This document shows, piece by piece, positions 17,986 through 28,491 of a DNA stretch of 64,000 nucleotides. Both the position numbers and the translations under genes were made by a program. The stretch comes from Polaribacter sp. Hel_I_88 (lineage in GTDB: Bacteria > Bacteroidota > Bacteroidia > Flavobacteriales > Flavobacteriaceae), in contig NZ_JHZZ01000001.1 of the NCBI RefSeq assembly GCF_000687935.1, positions 992,001 through 1,056,000 on the forward strand, read 5' to 3'. The notes beneath the pieces were generated by a model. The model was not told the DNA's origin. It saw only the letters and a program-made list of their open reading frames with translations, and searched no databases. How positions within the stretch are numbered: position 1 is the first letter of the stretch; the number at the start of each line of letters is the position of its first letter.

Positions 17986-19411
17986 TTTTAGGCTTGTTAT
18001 TATTTCTGTTTTTATTATTTCTTCTGGGTTTATTTGGTTTTGAGCCTTCAGCTTTTGGCTGATTTGGTTCATTTGAATTTTTTGGTTTATTTGGTTTCCT
18101 ATCAGTTTTTGGTCTCGGTTTTCTTTTTGGTTTATTATTTGCTTTTGGCTTATTTACATTACCTTCTGCTTTTGGTTTCTGATTCGGATTCCTTTTCGGT
18201 CTTCTTTTTTGTGGTTGGCTTTGTGTATTTTCTTTTGAAGAGTTAGCAGTAGCTACAGCCGTTTTTTTATTTCTTTTATTCCTATTATTTCTTCTTTTAC
18301 TATTTTTGGGTGTATCAAAACGTGTTAAACTATCTTGCCCAACTGCATCTTCAAAATCTACCTTTTGGGGAATTTCTATTTCAGATTCATATTCTTCTAA
18401 CGGAATAGATTTCTCGTTATTTTTATTTAATTCGATTATTTCTTGAACTTGATCTAACGTTAATTGAAACCACTTAAAACGCTCTTCTTTATACGTGTAC
18501 CAAAGATGCTTTTTAAAAATATCCATCTTTACAAAAACGGCATCTCCTTTTTCTGTTTTTAAAACAACATCTTGTTTTGGAAACGCTTTTAAAGCATCTA
18601 AATAGGTATCTAATTCAAAATTTAAGCAGCATTTAAGCTTGCCACATTGTCCTGCTAACTTTAACGGATTTAAAGATAATTGTTGATAACGAGCAGCAGA
18701 TGTGCTTACTTTCCTAAAATCTGTTAACCAAGTAGAACAGCACAATTCTCTTCCACAAGAACCAACTCCACCTAATCTTGCAGCTTCTTGCCTAGCACCT
18801 ACTTGTTTCATTTCTACACGAATTGAAAAAGCACCTGCTAAATCTCTAATTAACTGTCTAAAATCTACTCTAGAATCTGCTGTGTAATAAAAAGTGGCTT
18901 TATTTCCATCTCCTTGATATTCCACATCAGAGAGTTTCATTTGCAAGCCTAATTTGCCTAAAATTTCTCTTCCTTTTCTCTGAGTTTCTTCTTCTTTGGC
19001 TCTGGCAGCTTGCCAAATATCGATATCTCTTTGGTTTGCTTTTCTGTAAATTTTCTTTACATCCTCATGATCTTCGGTAATTTTGCGTTTTTTCATTTGC
19101 ACTTTTACCAATTCTCCTGCTAAAGAAATTGTACCAATATCATGCCCAGGAGAACCTTCTACAGCAATAATATCGCCCATTATTAAGGGTAAATTATCTA
19201 CATTTTTAAAAAAATGTTTTCTTCCGTTTTTAAAACGTACTTCAAAAATATTGAATCTCTCTTGTCCACTTGGTAAACTCATATTAGAAAGCCAATCGAA
19301 AACAGCTAGTTTTTCGCTTCCACTTCCACAGGTTCCTGATCCACAGTTACCATTACTTTTACAACCTTTTGGTACGCCATTTTCTGTTGTACCACAACTT
19401 CCACATGCCAT
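17960..19411 (-). CDS. ricT: PSP1 domain regulatory iron-sulfur protein RicT (YaaT-like) with long basic tail
   Basis: A 483-aa protein. The N-terminus is Cys-rich (MACGSCGTTENG, CKSNGNCGSGTCGSGS), and the PSP1 core about 35-310 includes a second Cys cluster (GSCGRELCCSTW, then GQCGKLKCCLNFE). Bacillus RicT acts with RicA and RicF, binds Fe-S clusters and affects RNase Y-dependent RNA maturation; the role in Bacteroidetes is not settled. The last roughly 120 residues are low-complexity Lys/Asn/Pro-rich sequence (RRNNRNKRNKK, NKPKRKPRPKT), probably disordered and nucleic-acid binding. The tail's last codons overlap the gldH start. Confidence 0.88.
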   Translation of the reverse strand: MACGSCGTTENGVPKGCKSNGNCGSGTCGSGSEKLAVFDWLSNMSLPSGQERFNIFEVRFKNGRKHFFKNVDNLPLIMGDIIAVEGSPGHDIGTISLAGELVKVQMKKRKITEDHEDVKKIYRKANQRDIDIWQAARAKEEETQRKGREILGKLGLQMKLSDVEYQGDGNKATFYYTADSRVDFRQLIRDLAGAFSIRVEMKQVGARQEAARLGGVGSCGRELCCSTWLTDFRKVSTSAARYQQLSLNPLKLAGQCGKLKCCLNFELDTYLDALKAFPKQDVVLKTEKGDAVFVKMDIFKKHLWYTYKEERFKWFQLTLDQVQEIIELNKNNEKSIPLEEYESEIEIPQKVDFEDAVGQDSLTRFDTPKNSKRRNNRNKRNKKTAVATANSSKENTQSQPQKRRPKRNPNQKPKAEGNVNKPKANNKPKRKPRPKTDRKPNKPKNSNEPNQPKAEGSKPNKPRRNNKNRNNNKPKNGESPQEK

Positions 19412-19738
19412 TTTAAGTATATATTTTTATCCGTTTTTAATTGATAACAATTTGTAATTATTGTAGATGCTACAAAAAAATTGCTAACTATTTTAAAAAC
19501 GTATGATTTATAATTTGATTATCAAGCTGATACAAAATCACAACTTAATTTTCACTAATTCGTAAATATACGTATTCTTTAAGAATGAAAAAATAGGTAA
19601 AAGAAAGTAATCTGAAACTAGTTTTTCATTTTTTGATACTTCAAATCTAGTTTAAAAGCTTGTTTCATGATTCTTGTTTTTAGAATTTGATAGGATTGAA
19701 TTAGAATTCGTAAAACATTTAAGTTTTTAGCAAAAAAA
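19412..19738. other. Intergenic spacer between ricT and IS copy 1
   Basis: A 327-bp AT-rich spacer. On the minus strand TAGATTTG (19649 to 19642) matches TAnnTTTG and could be the -7 element of the ricT-gldH-PBP transcript, leaving a long leader of about 220 nt; no good -33 element was seen. Small palindromes (ATTCTT/AAGAAT near 19575) occur. No gene or remnant was recognised. Confidence 0.35.
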
Positions 19739-19743
19739 GAGGT

Positions 19744-19779
19744 CGTCTAAAAAGCATTTTTTAGGCGATTTTTATTTTG
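19744..19779 (+). terminator. Inward-facing terminator at the transposase-end terminus of IS copy 1
   Basis: CGTCTAAAAA and TTTTTAGGCG pair around a GCAT loop with one mismatch (19744-19767), followed by ATTTTTATTTTG. It would stop rightward transcripts entering the element from ricT-side DNA and so prevent antisense RNA over the transposase. Confidence 0.5.
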
Positions 19780-19848
19780 TTAATTTTTTCTTGCGATTTT
19801 TTAAGAATGATTTAAAAAATACTCAGATTTAAAAAAAGTATAGTTTTT

Positions 19849-21387
19849 CTAAATAGTTAAACTGTACTTTTTTAAGTTATGTGCCATTGCAATTAACCCT
19901 ATTTCAACATTTACTTTACGGGTTCCTCTTAGCATAAATCGTTTAAAGTTCATGTTTTGTTTGATATTTCCAAAAACAGCTTCTACATCCCAACAGCGTT
20001 GTTTTCGCTTTGCAATGCCTTGTTCAGAGTTGAGTAATATTTTAGCTTTTGATTTTAATCGTATTAAATTATAATTCCTTTCTATAACTCGATTTGTTTT
20101 TGATTTATGACATAGTGTTCTTAAAGGGCAACCTTTACAGTTTTGTGCTTGGTATCTGTGTATTTCTTGGATAAATCCGTTCTTAGTATTTCTTTTATAA
20201 GTATCTATAAGTTTCATTTCTTGTCCTATAGGACAGTAATAAAGATCTTTCTCTCTATTATAATGTAATTCATTAGGATGGAAAGGATTTGTTTTTCCTC
20301 TTTTTTTATCTAATTGCTCTTTATGGAAGTAATTGTATTTTACAAAAGCGGTAATTTCTTTATCTTCTAAATCTGTATAATTTTCTTCACTTCCATAGCC
20401 TGCATCTGCTGTGAGCGTCTCTGGAGTTTGGTCATAATTTTCGATATGATTGTTAAGGTGTTCTTTTAAAGTAGTGGTGTCTGCTGTGGTTTGTGCTAAA
20501 GTGTAATTGGTAAGGTATTGATTGTTGGTAGAGGCTTGTATATTATAGGCAGGTTTGAGTTGTCCATTTTGCATATGATCATCTTTCATTCGCATAAAAG
20601 TAGCGTCATTATCAGTTTTACTATAACTATTTCTACCCTGTAAAATAGCTTCTTGTTTTTCATATTTCGCTAAATTAGCTGGCCAGTTTTTCTTGGCATA
20701 ATTCAGCTTCTGCTTTACTTTTTTATCAATTACTTTGCCTTGTAAAACTTCATTTATTTTATCAATTGTAGCTTCAACTTGCTCCGCATTTATCTGCTCA
20801 AAATCTGGTGTATTGGGTATATGTTGTTCCTCTTTGTAAACCTTCTCTACATAAGACCAAAGCTCTTTCAACTGTTTTTCAATGCGAGTTTTACTGGTTT
20901 TAATAGATTTACCCCAAACAAAAGTATAGCGATTTGCATTGGCTTCTATTTTAGTACCATCTACAAAAATATCTTTTAAACTGATAACTCCTTGCTCAAC
21001 AAGCAGTAAAACTACTTGATGGAATATGGGCTTGAAATGTTCTTGAAGTCTTTTACCTCTAAAATCATTAATTGTGTTATGATCAGGTTTGTTTTGTCCA
21101 CTTAACCACATAAAATGGATGTTCTCTGATAAAGCTTGTTCTATTTTTCTTGAAGAATATAAATTACGTAAATAAGCATAAATTAATATTTTTAGCAACA
21201 TTCTTGGGTGATAGCTTGAGGTGCCTCCACCTTTATAACTCTCTTCTAATTTACTAATATCTACATGGTCTATAATCGTATTAACAATACGAACTGGATG
21301 ATTCTTTGGAACTAAATCATCATAACTGGGAGGTAAAAGACTCAACTGATCTTGAGTGTAAGTCTTAAAAACAACTTTTCTGCTCAT
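19849..21387 (-). CDS. IS1182-family transposase, copy 1
   Basis: A 512-aa protein. The N-terminal DUF772-like region (about 15-100) includes NHPVRIVNTIID and HPRMLLKILIYAYL; the DDE catalytic core shows IFVDGTKIEANANRYTF (first Asp), TADAGYGSEENYTDLE (second Asp) and a C-terminal RKQRCWDVEAVFGNIKQN (Glu region). A Cys cluster (YYCP, CKGCPLRTLC) sits before the last part. The frame is intact with no frameshift, so the enzyme is probably functional. It is identical in translation to the copy at 29070-30608. Confidence 0.93.
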   Translation of the reverse strand: MSRKVVFKTYTQDQLSLLPPSYDDLVPKNHPVRIVNTIIDHVDISKLEESYKGGGTSSYHPRMLLKILIYAYLRNLYSSRKIEQALSENIHFMWLSGQNKPDHNTINDFRGKRLQEHFKPIFHQVVLLLVEQGVISLKDIFVDGTKIEANANRYTFVWGKSIKTSKTRIEKQLKELWSYVEKVYKEEQHIPNTPDFEQINAEQVEATIDKINEVLQGKVIDKKVKQKLNYAKKNWPANLAKYEKQEAILQGRNSYSKTDNDATFMRMKDDHMQNGQLKPAYNIQASTNNQYLTNYTLAQTTADTTTLKEHLNNHIENYDQTPETLTADAGYGSEENYTDLEDKEITAFVKYNYFHKEQLDKKRGKTNPFHPNELHYNREKDLYYCPIGQEMKLIDTYKRNTKNGFIQEIHRYQAQNCKGCPLRTLCHKSKTNRVIERNYNLIRLKSKAKILLNSEQGIAKRKQRCWDVEAVFGNIKQNMNFKRFMLRGTRKVNVEIGLIAMAHNLKKYSLTI

Positions 21388-21419
21388 TCTTAAAAATACG
21401 AAATTCTTTAAAAATTTGC

Positions 21420-21449
21420 AAAAAAAAAGACTGCCTTTTCAGACAGCCT
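21420..21449 (-). terminator. Rho-independent terminator in the IS left end (copy 1), also serving the surface-protein gene
   Basis: Read on the minus strand: AGGCTGTCT, GAAA loop, AGGCAGTCT (nine pairs including two G:U), then a run of nine T. It lies inside the insertion sequence upstream of the transposase. The only leftward gene entering it is the 1465-aa surface protein, whose stop codon is at 21509 and which has no hairpin of its own in the 58 bp between. Confidence 0.75.
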
Positions 21450-21508
21450 CTTTTAAATTGAATTAAACTTTACGCTTTAATTCTTACTACTCCTTTTTCA
21501 ATTATTTT

Positions 21509-24500
21509 TTAATTTTTAATGATTCTTTTATTAATTGCACCTTTATCTGTAGAAATTTTTATAAAATAAATTCCTGCTGATAAGTCTTCAACATTTAAAA
21601 TTGTGTTTTTGGTAACCTTTAATTTTTTACCAATTGCGTTAAAAATTTCTACTTTATTTAACACTAAACCATTAGACAAATTAATTTCTACAAAAGTACT
21701 CACTGGATTAGGGTAAACTGCAATATTTACATTTAAGAAATCTTCTATAGAAAGTGCTTTACAAGATAAATTATAGGTCGCTGTTTCATCTTTTATCCAT
21801 TTTGTATTTCCTATTGCATTTTCTACATTGTCAACTTCAATACAAGTTAAGTTTGGATTTCCAGAAACATCTAAATCAACTATTCTATCATTGTTTCCGT
21901 TCTTTAAAATTAATACCGTTAATCTATTATTACTAGCATCAATTTCTGTAATGTTAACAACTTCAGAAATATCAATTTCTTCAATTAAATTATTAGCAAC
22001 AATTAGTTTTTTAACATTATTTTTACTTCTGTTAATTTCTCTTTTTTCGCCAGTTGCTTTCGACTGAACCAATACTGAATTTGCTTTTAATAAAGAACTA
22101 ATATCGGTAATGATATTTCCAGAAATGTCTATTACTTCTGCATTTGTAAACGCCTCTAAACCTTTTACGTTAGAAATATTTTTTCCTTTTAAATCTAAAA
22201 TACCTGTAAAAGCTTGAGCTTCTTCGTAAGTAACTTTTCCATCACCATCATTATCTAAACCAGAAGTAGTATTTAAGGCAGTATCTAACTCTTCGTCTTC
22301 AGTATACACAGTCCATTCAGCATTACAATCTGTATTGTAATTAGCAGTTGCGTCTTTTGCAATCCAAGTTGAGTTTGAAAAATCAACATCATCAACAGCA
22401 ATACAAGCTAAATCAGGATTTTCTGTAATATCAAAAGTAGTTATCAAACTATTTGTACCATTTCTTAAAAACACTCTTTCCATTTTATTGTTATTTAAAA
22501 GTAATGTAGTAAGATTTACATTTTGATTGATATCAAAATTGATGATATTGTTAAAACTTGCATCTAAATATTCTAATTTGGTATTTTTAGTTACATCTAA
22601 ACCTGTTAAACTGTTGTTTTTGAGATACAATTGCTTTAAGTTGATGTTTCTTGAAATATTTACCGAAGTAAAGTCATTATCCATTAAACCTAAATGTTCT
22701 AGATTTACAAGATTTGCAAGGTTTAGTGTTGTCAATTCATTAAAATCAACCGTTAAAACTTTTAGATTTGTAGTTTTTGATACATCAATTGTTATTAATT
22801 GATTTGCACCAACACCTAAAGTAGTTAAAGCAATGTTGTTTGTAACATTTACACTTGTAAGTTGGTTGTTATCCGCTTCAACATGTGTTAATTTTAGGTT
22901 TTTAGAAAAATCTAAAGTTTTAATTGTATTGGCTCTACAGTAGAGTTTTTCTAAATTTAAGAAATCTTCAATACCTGTTAAATCTGATATATTCTTATTT
23001 GAAACATCCAATTCAGTTATACCTAAAATATCAGCTGTTTTTACTTGACCGTTAATTATACCATCAGTATCATAACCTTGATCTATTAAAGATTGCTCAA
23101 AATTATTATTTGGAACAAGAGTTATAGCTGGATTTACCACTAAAGCATATACCAATTCTTGACTACAACCATTCGCATCTACAATAATGATATTATAAAC
23201 TACAGTATTGCTATTAGTTAGAAAATCATTTAAAAACTGTTGATTGACATTGTTTTCATTTGCAGTAAATATTGGCCATGTGCTACTATCTGCAGGATCT
23301 ACGCCTTCTGTTGTTGCACTTGAGAAAAAGTTTCCTATAAATGCACCTCTTGTTGTAAAAGTTACTGTGTAAGGAGCTGTACCTGAAACAATATCAAAAT
23401 TGTTCATCGTAACTGCTTCTCCATTAAATGTCAATTCTGTTGGGTTTAAAGTGCCTACTTCTAAAGAACCTTCCACTAATGGACAACTATCATCAACATC
23501 TAAAACACCATCATTGTCATCATCCTCATCACAAACATCTCCTTGTCCATCTCCATCTGTATCTAACTGATCTGTATTGGCAGTCTCTATACAATTGTCA
23601 ACATCATCATTGATCCCATCTCCATCTGTGTCTGGTGCATTTCCTGGATTTACCACTAAAGCATATACCAATTCTTGACTACAACCATTCGCATCTACAA
23701 TAATGATATTATAAACTACAGTATTGCTATTAGTTAGAAAATCATTTAAAAACTGTTGATTGACATTGTTTTCATTTGCAGTAAATGTTGGCCATGTGCT
23801 ACTATCTGCAGGATCTACGCCTTCTGTTGTTGCACTTGAGAAAAAGTTTCCTATAAATGCACCTCTTGTTGTAAAAGTTACTGTGTAAGGAGCTGTACCT
23901 GAAACAATATCAAAATTGTTCATCGTAACTGCTTCTCCATTAAATGTCAATTCTGTTGGGTTTAAAGTGCCTACTTCTAAAGAACCTTCCACTAATGGAC
24001 AACTATCATCAACATCTAAAACACCATCATTGTCATCATCCTCATCACAAACATCTCCTTGTCCATCTCCATCTGTATCTAACTGATCTGTATTGGCAGT
24101 CTCTATACAATTGTCAACATCATCATTGATCCCATCTCCATCTGTGTCTGGTGCATTTCCTGGATTTACCACTAAAGCATATACCAATTCTTGACTACAA
24201 CCATTCGCATCTACAATAATGATATTATAAACTACAGTATTGCTATTAGTTAGAAAATCATTTAAAAACTGTTGATTGACATTGTTTTCATTTGCAGTAA
24301 ATATTGGCCATGTGCTACTATCTGCAGGATCTACGCCTTCTGTTGTTGCACTTGAGAAAAAGTTTCCTATAAATGCACCTCTTGTTGTAAAAGTTACTGT
24401 GTAAGGAGCTGTACCTGAAACAATATCAAAATTGTTCATCGTAACTGCTTCTCCATTAAATGTCAATTCTGTTGGGTTTAAAGTGCCTACTTCTAAAGAA

Positions 24501-25906
24501 CCTTCCACTAATGGACAACTATCATCAACATCTAAAACACCATCATTGTCATCATCCTCATCACAAACATCTCCTTGTCCATCTCCATCTGTATCTAACT
24601 GATCTGTATTGGCAGTCTCTATACAATTGTCAACATCATCATTGATCCCATCTCCATCTGTGTCTACTGGTGTCGCTGAACAAGAACCCCAAACAGGCTT
24701 ATTAGCTTCTTCTAAAACAGAATTTGTTGAAAAACTGTCTGGTTCAGTTGTAATATTAGTAACACACCAACCACTTAAATTTTGATTAAAAGCAGTTGCG
24801 TCACGAAATATTCCTGCCATGTCAGTAACACTAGACACATCCCAAGAACTGATATCTTGATTAAAAGTAGACGCAGAGAAAAACATAAACCTCATGTTAG
24901 TTACGCTAGAAACATCCCAAGAACTTATATCTTGATTAAAGCTAGTCGTTAATCCAAACATAACACTCATATCTGTAACGCTAGAAACATCCCAAGTGCC
25001 TATATTTTGATCAAAAGCGCTTGCTTTTTGAAACATATAACTCATGTTAGTAACATTGGATACATTCCAACCACCTATATTTTGATTAAAAGCGCTTGCT
25101 TCATTAAACATATAACTCATGTTAGTAACATTGGACACATTCCAAGAACTTATATCTTGGTTGAAAGCAGATGCATATTGAAACATTCCAAACATGTTAG
25201 TAACACCAGATACGTCCCAAGAATTTAAATTTTGATTGAAAGTAGAAGCACCAAAAAATATGTTTTGCATATTAGTAACACTAGATATATTCCAAGAACC
25301 TATATTTTGATTAAAAACAGGTGCAAATTGAAACATACCGCCCATATTGGTAACATTGGATACATTCCAAGAACCTATATCTTGGTTAAAAGCAGATGCT
25401 TCATAAAACATATTATTCATATTAGTAACATTAGAAACATCCCAAGAACCTATATCTTGGTTAAAAGCAGTTGCACGAAACATCCCATTCATAACACTTA
25501 CACTAGAAACGTCCCAACCACTAATATCCCCATTAAATACAGTTGCACCTAAAAACATTCTGTACATATTAGTGACATTTGAAACGTTCCATTCATTTAG
25601 ATCTTGGTTAAACGAAGTGGCATTTCGAAACATCCATTCCATAGTAGTAACATTGGAAACATCCCAAGCACTAATATCATCATTGAAATTGGTCTTATCT
25701 TCAAACAAATAAGACATATTTGTAACAGCACTCACATCCCAATTACTGATGTTACCATATGTTGTAGTTGCAACTGTTGGGTCTGCTACCCACTCATTTA
25801 CTGCTGTTTGAATATTGGCTTGTGTTATTGTTGTTTGCGCTTTTAGTGTATGAACCGCAAGAAATAAGGTAAAAAAAACGAATAAAAAAGTAGTTTTAAT
25901 CTTCAT
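21509..25906 (-). CDS. BspA-like/TSP3/LRR surface protein with T9SS type A sorting domain
   Basis: The start was chosen at ATG 25906 (signal peptide [20 protein letters not shown], then LKAQ), 1465 aa. In order: about 13 BspA-like 25-residue repeats of type WDVSNVTNM....F....FN.DI (56-390); thrombospondin type 3 calcium motifs [14 protein letters not shown] inside a 172-residue unit repeated three times (about 414-925); leucine-rich repeats (about 945-1130); an EF-hand-like [12 protein letters not shown] with further LRR (about 1190-1370); and a Por secretion tail about 1390-1465 ([23 protein letters not shown], ending NKRIIKN). It is inferred to be exported by T9SS and anchored on the cell surface as an adhesin. 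It lies 160 bp downstream of a LytTR two-component system and inside the IS-flanked segment. Confidence 0.9.
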   Translation of the reverse strand: MKIKTTFLFVFFTLFLAVHTLKAQTTITQANIQTAVNEWVADPTVATTTYGNISNWDVSAVTNMSYLFEDKTNFNDDISAWDVSNVTTMEWMFRNATSFNQDLNEWNVSNVTNMYRMFLGATVFNGDISGWDVSSVSVMNGMFRATAFNQDIGSWDVSNVTNMNNMFYEASAFNQDIGSWNVSNVTNMGGMFQFAPVFNQNIGSWNISSVTNMQNIFFGASTFNQNLNSWDVSGVTNMFGMFQYASAFNQDISSWNVSNVTNMSYMFNEASAFNQNIGGWNVSNVTNMSYMFQKASAFDQNIGTWDVSSVTDMSVMFGLTTSFNQDISSWDVSSVTNMRFMFFSASTFNQDISSWDVSSVTDMAGIFRDATAFNQNLSGWCVTNITTEPDSFSTNSVLEEANKPVWGSCSATPVDTDGDGINDDVDNCIETANTDQLDTDGDGQGDVCDEDDDNDGVLDVDDSCPLVEGSLEVGTLNPTELTFNGEAVTMNNFDIVSGTAPYTVTFTTRGAFIGNFFSSATTEGVDPADSSTWPIFTANENNVNQQFLNDFLTNSNTVVYNIIIVDANGCSQELVYALVVNPGNAPDTDGDGINDDVDNCIETANTDQLDTDGDGQGDVCDEDDDNDGVLDVDDSCPLVEGSLEVGTLNPTELTFNGEAVTMNNFDIVSGTAPYTVTFTTRGAFIGNFFSSATTEGVDPADSSTWPTFTANENNVNQQFLNDFLTNSNTVVYNIIIVDANGCSQELVYALVVNPGNAPDTDGDGINDDVDNCIETANTDQLDTDGDGQGDVCDEDDDNDGVLDVDDSCPLVEGSLEVGTLNPTELTFNGEAVTMNNFDIVSGTAPYTVTFTTRGAFIGNFFSSATTEGVDPADSSTWPIFTANENNVNQQFLNDFLTNSNTVVYNIIIVDANGCSQELVYALVVNPAITLVPNNNFEQSLIDQGYDTDGIINGQVKTADILGITELDVSNKNISDLTGIEDFLNLEKLYCRANTIKTLDFSKNLKLTHVEADNNQLTSVNVTNNIALTTLGVGANQLITIDVSKTTNLKVLTVDFNELTTLNLANLVNLEHLGLMDNDFTSVNISRNINLKQLYLKNNSLTGLDVTKNTKLEYLDASFNNIINFDINQNVNLTTLLLNNNKMERVFLRNGTNSLITTFDITENPDLACIAVDDVDFSNSTWIAKDATANYNTDCNAEWTVYTEDEELDTALNTTSGLDNDGDGKVTYEEAQAFTGILDLKGKNISNVKGLEAFTNAEVIDISGNIITDISSLLKANSVLVQSKATGEKREINRSKNNVKKLIVANNLIEEIDISEVVNITEIDASNNRLTVLILKNGNNDRIVDLDVSGNPNLTCIEVDNVENAIGNTKWIKDETATYNLSCKALSIEDFLNVNIAVYPNPVSTFVEINLSNGLVLNKVEIFNAIGKKLKVTKNTILNVEDLSAGIYFIKISTDKGAINKRIIKN
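23130..24665 (-). repeat. Three tandem 516-bp units in the surface-protein gene
   Basis: Equivalent bases lie at 23130, 23646 and 24162, a spacing of exactly 516 bp (172 codons). The encoded units are identical except that the middle unit reads WPTF where the others read WPIF (one A/G difference, GTAAATGTTGG against GTAAATATTGG). Each unit contains one TSP3 segment and one beta-sandwich-like segment ending in [10 protein letters not shown]. The last match stops at about 24665, so the array is just under three full units. Confidence 0.92.
24735..25741 (-). repeat. BspA-like 75-bp (25-aa) repeat array
   Basis: Thirteen successive 25-residue units with the pattern W(D/N)VS.VTNM..MF..A..FNQDI.S, plus a terminal GWCVTNI cap. 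The fourth unit is one residue shorter (MFRATAFN). The nucleotide copies are diverged but keep the frame. This is the DUF285/BspA-type leucine-rich repeat found in bacterial surface and adhesion proteins. Confidence 0.85.
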
Positions 25907-26009
25907 TTGTAAATTTTTTATAGTAAGTTTTAAAAATAACAAGGGTATTTAAGGTCTTTAAAAAAATGTTATGAAACCCTACTTTTTTGTTCTGAAGTAA
26001 AATGTTTAA

Positions 26010-26037
26010 ATTAAAAAAACTCCTAAAGAAGTTTTTT
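26010..26037 (-). terminator. AT-rich hairpin between response regulator and surface protein
   Basis: AAAAAAACT and AGTTTTTTT (9-bp stem) flank a short loop between the regulator stop (26066) and the surface-protein start (25906). On the minus strand it ends in seven T. It may separate the two transcripts, though the stem is almost entirely A:T. Confidence 0.4.
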
Positions 26038-26065
26038 TGAAGTAAGTATTATAAAATTATAGAAC

Positions 26066-26755
26066 CTACATAAACTCTTTTAGGTTTTCGCTATAATTTT
26101 TTGACAATTTAAGTTTCTTATCAGCAATAATTACTTTTGAGGATTCTATTTTATTTATAAAAGCTGGGTTAATAGCAGTACCCCTACTAATTTGAATTAG
26201 TGATTTTTCTGGTAATAATTTTAAAAAAGAGGTTAAGGAACATCTAATTATAGTTTCGTATGTTTTAAACCTCAATTTTATATAGACGTGTTCCGCTTCT
26301 ACATATAACAATTCTGACAAATGAATATTATAAGAACTATTACCAATATTTACGAGTATTTGTTTAGTTTCTTTCGTTTTTTCACTATTAAAAATAATAT
26401 CTAAAGTAGTTAACAAAGTGGCTTCATTGATAGGTTTATTAATATAACCTGATGGTGATAAATTTTTAATTTTCTCTAGTGTAGTTTTGTCATTGTAAGA
26501 GGTTATAAATAAAAAAGGAATACGATAATTAATGTTTAAATATTCAGCCAAATCCAAGCCTGTTTTATTACCAGACAACGTAATATCTATTAAAACTAAA
26601 TCTACAGCAGCTGTTTTTAAAATAGCCTCTGCACTACTATAATTTATAGCTATTCCTGCACACTCGAAACCATGTTTAATAAGTGCCATTTTTATTTGAG
26701 AAGCTATTAAAATTTCATCTTCTACGATTAAAATATGCTTTTTATTTTCTGACAT
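26066..26755 (-). CDS. LytTR-family response regulator
   Basis: A 229-aa protein. Receiver domain about 6-122: acidic pair Glu12/Asp13, phosphoacceptor Asp57 in VLIDITL, Thr/Ser position in FITS, and Lys107 in INKP. LytTR DNA-binding domain about 130-228 (LLYVEAEHVYIKL, QISRGTAINPAFINKIE). It is expected to be phosphorylated by the histidine kinase encoded 17 bp upstream and to bind direct-repeat promoters. The nearest plausible target is the surface-protein gene starting 160 bp downstream. This pairing is inferred from position only. Confidence 0.9.
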   Translation of the reverse strand: MSENKKHILIVEDEILIASQIKMALIKHGFECAGIAINYSSAEAILKTAAVDLVLIDITLSGNKTGLDLAEYLNINYRIPFLFITSYNDKTTLEKIKNLSPSGYINKPINEATLLTTLDIIFNSEKTKETKQILVNIGNSSYNIHLSELLYVEAEHVYIKLRFKTYETIIRCSLTSFLKLLPEKSLIQISRGTAINPAFINKIESSKVIIADKKLKLSKNYSENLKEFM

Positions 26756-26772
26756 AATTTTTATTGAAAATT

Positions 26773-28491
26773 CTATTTCTTTTTTAGTTTAATGATGTAA
26801 GATGACCCTTTTCTATCTAAACTACCTTCTAACTGTGTTACCATACTTTTAATGATAAATAGCCCCAAACTTGTTGTATTTTCTTTTACTTTAAAAGATT
26901 CTCCAGAGTCTGAAAATAAAATAGTAATCCATTCATTCTTTGAGCTAATTTGAACATCAATCTTTAATATTCCATTAATTTTTGCGTGCTCTAAGCTGTT
27001 ACTTATTAGCTCATTCATTAAAATACCTATAGGCAATGCAGTATCGATACCTACATCAATCTTATCAACTTTTTGATGGTAACTAATTTTTTTGGGTGAT
27101 AATTGAATTAAGGAATTAGATATTTTATTTAAATACTCTTTTAAGTTATAAAACTTACCCTCAATATTATCCTCAGAATAAATAAACTGCTCATGTGCAA
27201 TAGCTATAGTAGAAATTCTGTTTTCTAAATTATGAAACTTTTCTAAATAAAATGTATCATTTATTTCTTGGACTTGAAATTTTATAAGACTTATAATTAA
27301 AGAAAGGTTATTTTTTACTCTATGGTTTAATTCTTTTAATAAAACTTTCTTCTCTTCTAAATTCTTTGTAAGCGTGTTATTTTTCGTAAAAATATCTTTA
27401 TTCTTTCGTGTTATTTTTCTATTTTGAATGAAAATAATCGTCAGTAACATTAAAATACCAAATAAAATAGAAATTAGAAATAAATTATTATTTTTTGTTT
27501 CTTCAAGCTTTTCATTTGCCTCGAAAATTGCACTGTTTTTAGTTTCAATTTGGTTATTAAAGTTTATCTCAGCTACTCTTAAATTTTGTTTTTCCATGTT
27601 CATCTCTATCTCCACTTCATGAAATTTTTTAAAGTAAAACAACGCAGAATCATTTTGATTCAAGTTTTCAAAAAAACTAGATTTTTGCCTAAAAACAACC
27701 GTTTTTAAATATAAGTCATTAACATCGGAAACTAATGCTAGTGAAGAGTCTAAATATTTTTTAGCTACTTCAATATTTTTATTTTGCTGATAAGAGTTCA
27801 CTAAACCATTATACATCAAAATCATAGAACGTTGATCATTTAAAAGCTTAAGGTCTTGTATAGAAGCTTTCATAAACTCCATTCTTTTTTCAAATTGATT
27901 ACGAGGTACTAAAAAGCCTTGTAGCATTTTACCAATTGAACTTACATCATAATATTTGTTTTTATCACCAAATGTTGCTGCTTTAACCGCGTAAAATTTT
28001 GCCAGACTATCGCTTTTTTCTACAGGTTTAAAAATTCGATAATAGGAAGATTTTCTATACAGGTATTTACCATAATGCCTATCTTTTTTCCTTAATTTAT
28101 AAATAGAATCTAGTATATCAAGTTCATTAAGTGTTTCTTTAGGCAAGTTAGAAACCTCAAAAACAAGTGCTCTTACTACACGTAATCTTACCTCTGCTCT
28201 TTGACTAAAACTAGTATTAGAAAAAAATACTTCATCAGAAATTTCTAACGCTTTTGGAAAAGCTGCTATTTGACAAAAAGCTTCTCCTTTTAATGATTTC
28301 AGCTCACTTATTTCATGTTCAGATAGTTTAGAGTTTAATAACAAGCTATCTACTTGTTTAATAATAGTAGAACTGTTAAATATTAAAATATCCTTATCTA
28401 ATTTTTGATATAAATTCTCAAAATTTTGTGAGCATACCAAAAAACTAAAACCGAAAAGTATAGCAGTAAATAGTCTTTTTTTTACACACAT
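26773..28491 (-). CDS. TPR-containing sensor histidine kinase (HisKA_2 type)
   Basis: A 572-aa protein. Signal peptide MCVKKRLFTAILFGFSFLVC; helical TPR-like region about 25-330 on the periplasmic side; one transmembrane helix about 337-356 (LFLISILFGILMLLTIIFI); coiled coil about 360-385; HisKA_2 phosphoacceptor His390 in LLKELNHRVKNNLSLI; HATPase_c about 480-570 with N box MNELISNSLEHA (Asn493) and a G box SLGLFIIKSM. The kinase and the LytTR regulator form a two-component system. TPR-sensor kinases of this type are common in Bacteroidetes, usually with unknown ligands. Confidence 0.9.
   Translation of the reverse strand: MCVKKRLFTAILFGFSFLVCSQNFENLYQKLDKDILIFNSSTIIKQVDSLLLNSKLSEHEISELKSLKGEAFCQIAAFPKALEISDEVFFSNTSFSQRAEVRLRVVRALVFEVSNLPKETLNELDILDSIYKLRKKDRHYGKYLYRKSSYYRIFKPVEKSDSLAKFYAVKAATFGDKNKYYDVSSIGKMLQGFLVPRNQFEKRMEFMKASIQDLKLLNDQRSMILMYNGLVNSYQQNKNIEVAKKYLDSSLALVSDVNDLYLKTVVFRQKSSFFENLNQNDSALFYFKKFHEVEIEMNMEKQNLRVAEINFNNQIETKNSAIFEANEKLEETKNNNLFLISILFGILMLLTIIFIQNRKITRKNKDIFTKNNTLTKNLEEKKVLLKELNHRVKNNLSLIISLIKFQVQEINDTFYLEKFHNLENRISTIAIAHEQFIYSEDNIEGKFYNLKEYLNKISNSLIQLSPKKISYHQKVDKIDVGIDTALPIGILMNELISNSLEHAKINGILKIDVQISSKNEWITILFSDSGESFKVKENTTSLGLFIIKSMVTQLEGSLDRKGSSYIIKLKKK

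Larger units (their letters stand above)
19739..21450 (-). mobile_element. IS1182-family insertion sequence, copy 1
   Basis: A 1712-bp element bounded by imperfect terminal inverted repeats: GAGGCTGTCTGAAAAG at the transposase-start end (ending at 21450) and GAGGTCGTCTAAAAAG at the other end (starting at 19739), 13 of 16 bases matching. It carries one transposase gene. A second copy in the opposite orientation lies at 29007-30719. The two copies have the same translated transposase and differ in length by one T in a non-coding homopolymer (5 T here at 19769-19773, 6 in copy 2). No convincing target-site duplication is visible in the flanks. Confidence 0.88.

Noticed and set aside
17986..18072. 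Upstream extension of gldH (extra 29 codons)
   Set aside because: It lies wholly inside ricT coding sequence and would hide the lipoprotein signal peptide; ATG 17985 fits better.
23428..24645. Three identical 61-codon frames on the plus strand, 516 bp apart
   Set aside because: They are antisense shadows of the triple repeat in the surface-protein gene.
24735..25846. Several plus-strand frames with regular period over the BspA-like repeats
   Set aside because: Antisense reading of the 25-codon repeats; no start signals or own promoters.
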